A DNA stretch of 64,000 nucleotides, taken from NCBI GenBank assembly GCA_022828595.1, contig JAKGHH010000003.1:55603759-55667758 (forward strand), written 5' to 3'. Under the pieces are notes generated by a model. The model had not been told where the DNA came from and did not search any database. It worked only from the letters and a program-made list of their open reading frames with translations. Position numbers and translations under genes: made by a program. Source of the DNA: Nelumbo lutea. Its lineage: Eukaryota > Streptophyta > Magnoliopsida > Proteales > Nelumbonaceae. Below, one piece after another: positions 45,884 through 54,310 of this stretch (the stretch's first letter is position 1; each line of letters opens with the position of its first letter).

Positions 45884-47960
45884 CAATGGCTTTTTGTCAG
45901 GACTGTTGGGATATCTTGAAAGATGATCTCTTGCGAGTGCTTGAGGAGTTTTTCAGGAGAGGAATTGTCAATCCGGGTGTGAACTCTACATTTATAGCCT
46001 TAATTCCAAAAAAGAAAGATGCATCCCACCCGAAGGATTTTAGGCCAATTAGCTTGCCCGATATCCACACAATGACACCGACTGTTTCACATTAGTATTC
46101 TACCATTCCAAGCGAAGAAGGTATTGCCCGATATCATTGCACACTATCAAGGAGCCTTTGTGAGTGGAAGACAAATTACTGATCAGATTTTAATTGCTAA
46201 TGAGTGTGTGGAGAACTTTAAGAGGGATAAGAAGAATGGAGTGGTTTGTAAGTTGGACTTGGAAAAAGGCTTATGACTTGGTGGACTAGGATTTCTTGAG
46301 GAGAGTTTTGACTAAATTTGGGTTTGGGGCTGGATGGTGCAAGTGGATCATGGGTTGTGTCAGGAGTTGTCATTATTCAGTGCTAGTGAATGGGACAGTG
46401 GTAGATTTCTTTCCAGCCAGTAGGGGTATAAGACAAGGAGACCCCCTGTCTCCTTTCTTGTTCATTCTAATTGCGGAGGTTTTGGGGAAACTAATTCACA
46501 GAGCATATTCTAGGGGGCTCATTAGAGGCTGGAGAGTTGGGAGGGTGGAAAACCCCCTCACTCACTTATAGTTTGCTGATGACACGATTCTATTTTGTGA
46601 AGGCGGTAATGTGAGCTTTATCAGGAACTTGAAGTTGGTGATACAACTGTTTGAGCAAATGTCTAACTTGAAGGTTAACCTTGGGAAAAGTTGTATAGTG
46701 GGGGTGAACTTGGAGGAGGAAGAGCTCAGGGAGAGTGCTGAAGTGTTGGGGTGTGAAGTTTCGGGGTGGCCTTTGAACTACTTAGGGTTGCCATTAGGTG
46801 ATAATCCCATGAGAGAGCTTTTGGAACCCGGTGGTGGAAAGATTTGAAAAAAGACTGGTATCCTGGAAAAAGAACTACCTCTCTCTCGGTGGGAGAATTA
46901 CACTAATTAAGGCCACGCTTGCTAACTTACCCATCTTTTTCCTATCGGTGTTTAAAATCTCAGTGAAGGTTGCTAACAGATTAGAGAAGCTTATGAGAGA
47001 TTTCCTGTGGGAGCCAGGAGAGGAGAAGAGGGATCACAGAGTTAGCTGGGAGATATTATGTGGGAGTAAGTCTTGTGGTGGCGTGGGGCTTGGGAGTATC
47101 AGGAGAAGGAATATGACTCTGTTGGGGAAGTGGATGTGGAGATTCCCTATGGAGAAGGAGAAGCTATGGGCTAGAATAGTGGCAAGTATACATGGGCTGG
47201 AGAACAATGGATGGGACGTTGGAATCAGAGCTAGGACCACAAGCAATTCTCCTTGGAAAGCCATTCATGACCTGTTACCAATTTTCTCCCCTAATATCAG
47301 GTATGACTTGAATTCCGGTAACTCCATAAAATTTTGGAAACAAATCTGGGTGGGGAGCGCCCCCTTTAAAGGATCAATTTCCTTCTTTGTATGCTCTTTC
47401 TGATTTGAAAAATGAGTCGATGTCGTCTTTCATCACCCTGTCCTCTTCCACTCTTGGGATTGGGTGGAACTTGGGTTTAAGAAGGGATTTGAGGGACTCA
47501 AACCTCGACAGTATTTCGAGCCTTATTGCACTTCTTGATAACGTTGTCTTAGACCCCACTAGGGCGGATTCTAGAATTTGGACACCTACCCCCAATGGCA
47601 TCTTCTCTTGTGCTTCGTTCTTCAAAGTCTTAAGTCAGTTCACCAGTCCTACCTTCCCCCCTTTCCCTGTTGGTGAGGTTTGGTGCAGAGCAATACCTCC
47701 TAGGGTTGGTAGTTTTTGTTGGGATGCCTATCTGGAAAGAATCCTCACTGGTAATCTACTCCAAAAGAAGATACCCAATAGTTGCTTGTCACCTCAGTGG
47801 TGTGTTCTATGTAAAGCGGATGGGGAGACTGGTTTTCACCTATTGGTGTCTTGCCACTTTGCGAGGTCAATTTGGGATTGGGCTTCCTCCTTATTTGGAT
47901 GCAGTTGGAATCCCCCATCAGACTTGCAGGGCCTTTTCTCCCCTACCTTTTTCAGGTGGC
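45884..47960 (+). pseudogene. LINE ORF2, RT and zinc-finger region (3' of the copia insertion)
   Basis: Continues directly from the sequence before the copia element: FTMAFCQDCWDILKDDLLRVLEEFF, FIALIPKKKDASHPKDFRPISL, then a patchwork interruption (46054-46134), then DIIAHYQGAFVSGRQITDQILIANE. Catalytic motifs follow: RQGDPLSPFLF and FADDT (plant LINE form of YxDD), the latter preceded by an amber stop at 46569. Further motifs are LNYLGLPLG, YLSLGGRITLIKATLANLP and GGVGLGSIRRRN. After 47660 the zf-RVT domain appears, with CVLCKADGETGFHLLVSC and FARSIW. A second amber (46287) replaces the W of LVDWDF. Several frameshifts. Inactive. Confidence 0.88.
46054..46134. other. Filler DNA / repair scar inside the LINE RT
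   Basis: About 20 codons normally following DFRPISL are missing and replaced by foreign sequence lying between two copies of TTGCCCGATATC (46054-46065 and 46123-46134). The filler includes TAGTATTCTACCATTCCAA (46093-46111), a 19-base match to the 3' end of the copia LTRs (41233-41251). Confidence 0.75.
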
Positions 47961-48652
47961 GGATAAAAAGGGGAAGGATAATGTGGAGTGGACTAAGGGC
48001 TGCAATATGTTGGACATTGTGGGAAGAAAGAAACTCCAGGATATTCTCAGAAACCCAAAGAGGAGCAGCAAATCTGAGGGCTATCATACATATTAGGGCG
48101 GTACAGTGGCTGAAATATTTGGAACTATGCACAGATTACACTGTGGATGACATGTTGAGGAAGTGGACTCCCCCACCTAGTGAATTGCAAATTGCACACA
48201 GACCAAGTCATTAATGAATGTGGACTCCCCCACCTAGTGGATTCTTGAAATTAAACTTTGATGGATGCAGTAGGGGAAATCCGGGGCAATCGGGGATTGG
48301 AGGTGTTTTTAGGGACGAAAATGGGATAATCTCTGCCATGTTCTTAGGCCCAATTGGAGTGGGTGACTCCCTTAGAGCTGAGATCTTTGCAGTTATGGAA
48401 GGAGTCCGGAAAGTTAAGGAGTTGAACATCAAGAAACTCATAATTGAAGGGGATTCAGAGGTGGTGATAGGGTGGCTGACTAAAGATCAAAATGGTTTAT
48501 GGAAGTACAACAATGAGAGGAGGAAATTCATGAGGCTGGTGCGGGAGATGGAAGTTAAGACATGTTGGATTGAAAGATCAGCTAATTCCCTAGCTGACGG
48601 TTTAGCTAAACAAGGGGCAGAAAGGGATTCACTATTTTGGGCTAAGCTGTAA
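47961..48652 (+). pseudogene. LINE ORF2 C-terminal RNase H region, with a local duplication
   Basis: The frame from 48218 to the TAA at 48650 is an almost complete RNase H-like domain: LKLNFDGCSRGNPGQSGIGG, RAEIFAVMEGVRK, IIEGDSEVVIGWL and ANSLADGLAKQGA. Catalytic-type Asp/Glu/Asp residues are visible in the NFDG, AEI and EGDS blocks. A 20-base segment (GTGGACTCCCCCACCTAGTG) is present at 48163 and again at 48220, so the KWTPPPS linker is duplicated with a stop between the copies. Confidence 0.82.
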
Positions 48653-48796
48653 CTTTAGTGTCTTCTTTTCTCTTTTCTTCTTTTTTACCTTTTATGAGGC
48701 TCTTTGTGGCTCTTGGAAGATAAGTATGTTTGTCTTCCTCCTGTAAATTTTCTACTGATGATTTAATGAAAGTGTTATTGATCAAAAAAAAAAAAA

Positions 48797-48813
48797 AAGC
48801 CTGGGTCACCTAT
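48797..48813. repeat. Right target-site duplication of the L1-type LINE
   Basis: Perfect repeat of 37158-37174 directly following the A-tract. Confidence 0.9.
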
Positions 48814-49570
48814 AGTGATGTTTTGGGGAGCTTTTTTGTATTTCCCATGTAGAAGTTAAAGTTAGCAAAGCTCTGGGATTACTTACCTTAGGTGGAGAGG
48901 ATTATGCTGGGAAGAAATTTGAAGAATTGGAAGAGAGATACCCAATGCCTCGGAGGGAGAATGATATTGTCCCTGAAGAAAATATTTCAAGATTAAACAA
49001 TGATGATGGTGAAGCTCTGGAAGCAGATTAGCTTTTTGAGAAGAATTCAGTGTTGGAATTAGAAAGGATTAACAGGGAGACCAAGGATATGTTGGAGATA
49101 AGGAGGGATAATCTCACAATCAGAAGATTGGAAAGTCAAAAAAGGCATCAACCTGTTTTGGTGTCAAATGTCTTTGCTAGATTAAAAGGAGGATTATTTG
49201 GGATTGGTCCAAAGAAGAAGGTGATGAAGTACAGGAAAATCCAAAGGAAGAATTAGAGGGATGCATGACGCTGGATGGGAGATACCTGTTCTAGCTTTGT
49301 CTTTGTTTCTATTTTGGGTGGTTTGGTTTTCCTTGAGTCTTGTAGTTGTCAGGTTGGATTGTGGGGTTGCTATTGTTTTGGTGTCATTGTTTGTTGGTTG
49401 GGGAGTTATGGTACCTGGTATCTATCTCTTGTTTTGTTGGGTTGGGCTTTGATGATAAGTTGGTGGGTTCGGAGATCTTTTGTCTTCTTTTTCTCTCTCA
49501 GGTGACTTCCGGTCACCTTCCTTGTATTTCTTCCTTCTTATTTTAGCAAAATTTATTTTATTATCAAAAA
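48814..49570 (+). mobile_element. Possible older LINE 3' remnant
   Basis: Ends TTTATTATCAAAAAA at about 49556-49571, the same style of 3' end as the other LINEs here, preceded by a T/G-rich 3' UTR-like segment. An Asp/Glu/Lys-rich 68-codon frame (49050-49256, with SNVFARLKGG) is unrecognised. The LINE at 37175 may have inserted into this older element, since 37040-37157 would be contiguous with it. The 5' limit is unknown. Confidence 0.4.
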
Positions 49571-50634
49571 ACATAATATACTTTACCTTCTCTTTCTCTC
49601 TCTCTCTCTCACAAAAAAAAAGCATAGCCTCAAGTATTTCAGAAAAGGTATAGCTCTGCTATCAGGTTCACACATAGGCGATAACATTAGCACTTTACAA
49701 CATGCTCAACATAAACACGATAAATTGAATAATTATGTGAATTTTATATTGAAATTAATATATTTAATGCCTATCTTCTCAATGACTATGATAATTTTCT
49801 ATGTTTTGACATGAAATTTATAGTTATTTGATGTGTTATTGCTAGTTGTCAGCACAAATGATTGTTGGTTACTATTGCAAAATAAGAAATCAACTTAGGA
49901 TTCAGGGTTTTCCCCTTGCAAAACTCAAAGCCTATGTGGGTGCCTAGGCATCTAGGTGCTTCCTGGGCACCGATCTTCTGCCTTGGTGCTTTGAAAACTA
50001 TGGGCCGTAGCAACTTAGAGGTTGAATACTTGCATGTGGTCATAAGTTGGATGAGGGAAGAGATGTCTCTCACCCTTTAAGGGAGACATGGCCTGTGGCT
50101 TCAAGCTTAAACCTTTTTAGATGAATCCTAAGGTCTGCAAACTCCATAACTGATTCCATTGCTTAGAAGTTGCATCAACTATGATAAGACCAGGGAAGCT
50201 TGATCGAGATGGTCTGTCAATCTTAAATGAAGATAAATGGGTGCCTAAGTGAGGAATAAGTTGTTGCAAGTGGAGAGTCTTGAAGGACAAGAGGAGGGCT
50301 GAATGATCATGAAGTTATGCTGCTGATCCCACTAGTTGGTGTGGTCTGTTGCCACTACTTAGTGCTGGCATAAATTGCTCTTTGTCTTTTGAAGCGTAAA
50401 ATGTCTGTTGATGTTAATTATTTACATGTAACCTTTATGTGCTACTTGGATTGTCAAAAGGGGTATGTTTTCCTTGTACAATTAAGATTTCAATGTTAGC
50501 TACAGTTCAATTTCCACTTATTTTTTGTGTTTGCTACTTATCAATTAAGGAAGATTTTGTTCAATATGGTTCATTTATTTTTTTAGACTTAACATGCTTC
50601 TTTTTGAAGAACTGATATTGTGTTTGGATCCTAG

Positions 50635-50922
50635 GAAGGTGAGACCATCCGAATAAATGTGAAGAACAAACCAACTAGTGGAACTGGCATGCTTTCAGCT
50701 GCTGGTTTGTCTGGTGCTGCTTCAGGTGCTGGGAAGGCTAAAACTTTGGGCCTTGCTCCACCTCCTAGTGGGTATGGAAAAATCAGATCCCCTCTTCCAC
50801 CCCCGCCGAATGACCCTGCTACAGCTCGGATGACCTCTGGAGGTCAGGGTATTGGTCTCCAGGGTTCCAAGGAAAGTGCAAGGCACACTACTGATCCTTT
50901 GTCAAATCTTTCTCAAGTTGAG
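50635..50922 (+). CDS. NECAP-like protein, coding exon 2 of 3
   Basis: Encodes residues 162-257. It begins EGETIRINVKNK after a TAG acceptor and ends NLSQVE before a GTATGC donor; both junctions are phase 0. It completes the PHear domain edge and carries the flexible, Gly/Ala/Pro-rich linker with the family motif RSPLPPPPNDP. Such low-complexity linkers in NECAPs connect the PHear domain to the C-terminal adaptor-binding motif. Confidence 0.95.
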
Positions 50923-51061
50923 GTATGCCTCTACTTATCCATCTTTGTTCTTGTTTGGGTTGTGCATCTTATGTGTACTGAACATTTACATGCATCATCA
51001 CATGATTTCCTTGGTTTGATAACTGAAGTGTCGCATCACTGGCAATACTGATAAGTCTCAA

Positions 51062-51200
51062 GGCTGTGTTTGGTCTGACAGAAAATAAGAGAGAAATAGA
51101 AAGTTGAGGGAAAGTTTTTAAGGAATTTTTGTGAAGTTCAGTGAGAACTTTCTCGTAACTTTTTATTTCTATCTTATTTTCTACCAACCCAAACATAGCC
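51062..51200. mobile_element. Tourist-like MITE in intron 2 of the NECAP-like gene
   Basis: 139 bp with long inverted arms: GGCTGTGTTTGG, AGAAAATAAGAGAGAAATAG and AAAGTT are matched on the other strand by GGCTATGTTTGG, AGAAAATAAGATAGAAATA and AAAGTT. It is flanked by CAA on both sides (51059-51061 and 51201-51203), a 3-bp duplication. It would form a near-continuous hairpin if transcribed with the gene. Confidence 0.8.
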
Positions 51201-51240
51201 CAAGGGAAATAGACTGGCAAAGCAGATAAATATCAATTTT

Positions 51241-51461
51241 TCTTGGGTGTGTAGATAAGACAATGACCTGGCTGATACTTTAGCAAAGCAAGGAATAAGC
51301 AGGGAACAATTATTTTGGGTCCCCCTTGATTTAGAATAATGTAAAATTTTGTTTCTTTGGGTCTGGGTGGCTGTTGCCAGTCTAGGTGTTTATGGGATGC
51401 TTTAGCAGTTTGTAAATAACCATTCTTTCATTATATTAATAAAGTTTGTTATTCATCAAAA
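51241..51461 (+). mobile_element. 5'-truncated LINE in intron 2 of the NECAP-like gene
   Basis: 51259-51339 reads DNDLADTLAKQGISREQLFWVPLDLE-stop, the extreme C-terminus of a plant LINE RNase H (compare the NSLADGLAKQG ending of the large LINE here). It is followed by a 3' UTR and a short A-tract after TTCATC (51457-51461). An imperfect duplication (AAGTGTCGCA near 51026 and AAGTGTCACA near 51461) is possible, which would place the MITE inside the inserted piece, but is not certain. Confidence 0.75.
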
Positions 51462-52674
51462 AGTGTCACAATCTACCAATAGAGGGGAGAATGGAATTTA
51501 TGAACAAAAATACATCCAAAGTCTTGCTGTGGTGGTAAGAAAGTATGTGGCTTTTTTGGGGGGTTTTAATTGTGTTTCTCTTGCCACTTGCTGATCTAGC
51601 ATAATATGTTACCAATACATTCAAATTAGGAATTAAGCTTTTTGTCCTCATCTTGGATGCTAAAACTAATGTATGAAAGCTTCAAAGATTACACTTTTTT
51701 TTTTAACTTTTCTGCTATTTTTAATTTTATCTACATTCATAACAAAGTTCATGTCTTGTGCTTGAGAACTTGGAGATTAATACATATATAATTCGACATG
51801 TTACAGAGTCTTAATATTGCTGGCAGCAAGCAGTCACAATTTTGTTTCACCAAACGATGAAAGTCTCAGATCTAGATTGTGATTTTGGAGAATTGTGGAC
51901 TTCTTTTTTTTTTATCAATATTTTTTGTGGACTTCTTGATTAGAGTTTTTTTTTTTTTTGAAAAAAGTAAAGGTAATTCTAATAAGCTGTAAAACGCATA
52001 GTACAACAGTCTTAAGGTCCACCCCACACACAGGCAGCACTTAAAGACATAAATGGCTATAGGATCACATTAGGTTTCGCCTGGTTTGCACTAAGGGCAT
52101 GGTTGCTGAACTTGTTTTTTGGTCATTTTTGAAATCCATTTCAGCGTTGTCAGTGATTTCTAGTATTGAGATTAATTAATATTGGAGGAAGTGCTAGAAC
52201 TCTTCATTTCAAAGTACACATTACTTGTCATTTGCTAATGGATTCACTTTTGAGAGACATCAATGTGCTTCAGTCTTTCCAGTTTTACATGTGGCCTAGT
52301 ATGCCCCTTAATGCATCAGTCATGATTACACTGAGGATGGATGATTTTGATTCTTTGGTTTGTAGGATATTCTTTCTGGTCATTGGTTGTAATTTGTTTC
52401 AGACAGTGATGTTTAATTGTCAGTTGAATAGATGATGTGTGGCCATTATTTTGAAGTAAGAAAATGACAAAAGTATTGTACTTTGAAGATTGAGAGACAG
52501 GTAGTGCACTTTAATTTGATCAATAAAATTGGTGCTTCTTTTCCTGAGCATTTTTTTGCCTTGGATGTATTTTTCAGAGGAAAATGTTCTTATATCCTCT
52601 TTAATACCATGTTGGGATAATGTTTAAGGAGCTTGTCTTATGCTTTTTATATATTTGATTTCTTGGGTTCACAG

Positions 52675-52746
52675 AAAAGCCTACCATCCACAACATCATC
52701 TGGCCCAACAAAGAGCAGCACAGCAGCAGGGTGGGCAGCATTTTAA
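52675..52746 (+). CDS. NECAP-like protein, coding exon 3 of 3
   Basis: Preceded by a TTCACAG acceptor. It encodes KSLPSTTSSG...AAGWAAF and the TAA at 52744-52746, 23 residues. The terminal WAAF is a WxxF motif, which in NECAPs binds the ear (appendage) domain of AP-2/AP-1 adaptors, so the last short exon carries the adaptor-binding tail. Likely 3' UTR follows. Confidence 0.95.
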   Translation, partial: KSLPSTTSSGPTKSSTAAGWAAF

Positions 52747-53884
52747 TTGTGTGAGCATTTCTTAAATTTGATTGTTCACGGCTTTGGGGTGAGTGAAAAA
52801 AAGTACACTTTGGGACGATGAAAGAAACAAAAAAAAAAAAGAGGGAGAGATCAAGTGAGAGTGAGGCATCTTATACTACAGATTTCTTCTATAAAAAGAA
52901 CAATTTCTGATGGGATATATTAATTGTCACTATAAGCCTTTTTACAGATGTATAATGGAGACACTAGTTATTTACATTACTAGTTGTGTTGCTTTCTGTT
53001 ACTTCTGGTTCGAAAGATGGTCCTATTTTCGTGCATTGAAAAATTATTTGGTCTCTTGCATGCTTGGATCAGTACTTTCAGTTTCAGGTGGTCTCTTGTA
53101 TGCACATTACATGGATCTGAAAACCATCCACTCGAGATGGTCTTTTCTGTGCCCATTTGCTGCAACTAATGCATCTTCTGGTGTTAGTTGTGGCAGATCC
53201 GAACAAGCTACTGAGGGGTTCCTGGACCTTAATGCAATTGCCGGGGCTTATGCAATCGGTGGGCCTATGCCGTAGAAAGATGATTTAACCGTACTTAACT
53301 TCTTGTTATGAGGGTGCCACTTTTTCCCTAAATATTTCTGATTGGTCAAAATTCTTCCGGTATCATACCCTTCGGCATCAGAGAAAATTGCCGTGATTAA
53401 TTTACCAAGTGGCTTAGGGAATAGGCTTGGCTAGCAGCCTGAATCTGATAAATCTTAACAAGTTCACACGAGCTTTTCAATTTCAACTTAAGGCTTACCT
53501 ACCGTGAGTCTGCCACTCAACCCGAATAAGTTAGAGCTGTCAATGGGCCAGGTCTGGTCTGGCTAAACCCGGACCCGACCCAATAGACAAATGTGCAGAA
53601 CCAGTTCCAAACAAGATCCTAATGGGTCTATAATCAGCACCATTGGGTCTGGCCTGATAAGATCTGATCATAATTGAGGGCCACACCTGTAATTTGACAA
53701 CAAACCTACTTATGTGCTAAATTGACTCGTCTGAACATTATGATAATATTACAAATATATCATGGGAAGGTAATTGGTAACCGACCTTCGTATCCTGATA
53801 ATAGAAACTTCGTGTTTGAATTTTCCCAAAGCTTTTAACCATATACTTGCAGCCTGACATTCTGCAAGTATCCGTTAGCAAAAG
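52747..53884. other. Downstream of the NECAP-like gene; hAT-like end, no further gene
   Basis: Probably holds the 3' UTR. A hAT-type end TAGAGCTGTCAATGGG at 53532-53547 starts a GGCC/GACCC-rich stretch; the other end was not found. The 121-codon frame at 52910-53275 shows no family resemblance. Confidence 0.45.
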
Positions 53885-54278
53885 TGTTGAGACCCAAACA
53901 CTCCTTCCAGAATCCACTGGGGAGTGGAGCAGGCCACCACCTATCAGCCATTCATAAGGAGATAGAGAAGACAGGCGATAGAGCCCCATAATTAGTTATA
54001 CTCAGAGTTGGTTACTCTGCCGCCAGAGGATATTCCATCCATGTTATTTGCCAGAATTAGTTACCCAAAAATCAGAGTATATTCCCTTTGATATTACACC
54101 TGTAGGCCAGTTATATAAGGCCATCATCATATAATGAAAGCAATGAATGATTCTCCTTAATTTTTCTTCTCCCTGAGTCCAATTTATTCCTTCATTCCCT
54201 TCTCTTTTCTCTCCATCTTCTGTTTCAGGAGGTCAAGCCCCCCTCAAAGAGGCTTCCGAGGTGAGTGGAAACTCACTA
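53885..54278 (+). repeat. 5' LTR of the gypsy element
   Basis: 394 bp. TTATATAAGG near 54114 is the likely TATA region and matches the same position in the 3' LTR. Confidence 0.93.
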
Positions 54279-54310
54279 AGTTGGTATTAGAGCCAAGTCA
54301 CAGACCAGCT

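Larger units (their letters stand above)
37175..48796 (+). mobile_element. L1-type LINE with RNase H, split by a copia element
   Basis: A non-LTR retrotransposon bounded by a perfect 17-bp target duplication and ending in about 15 A residues (48784-48798, partly shared with the duplication). Without the copia insertion (41018-45878 plus one 5-bp duplication) it is about 6.8 kb, close to full length. Order: ORF1-like region, endonuclease start, RT, zinc-finger region, RNase H, short 3' UTR with ATTGATCAAAA end. All frames carry stops or shifts, so it is inactive. Confidence 0.9.
28845..50634 (+). other. Intron 1 of the NECAP-like gene, about 21.8 kb, packed with transposons
   Basis: Bounded by GTATGA (28845) and a TAG acceptor (50632-50634); both flanking exons are phase 0. 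It contains, in order, a hAT element, an Au SINE, LINE RNase H remnants, a gag-protease LTR element (antisense), an L1-type LINE split by a copia element, and another LINE 3' remnant. Stretches without a recognised element (28845-30644, 31409-32151, 35774-36860, 49571-50634) show no coding content. Near 49910-49995 a GCCTAGGCA...CTTTGAAAAC segment resembles a common plant dispersed repeat. Confidence 0.9.

Noticed and set aside
52910..53275. 121-codon frame downstream of NECAP exon 3
   Set aside because: No family resemblance, no splice link to the NECAP exons, and it lies in the probable 3' UTR/intergenic region.
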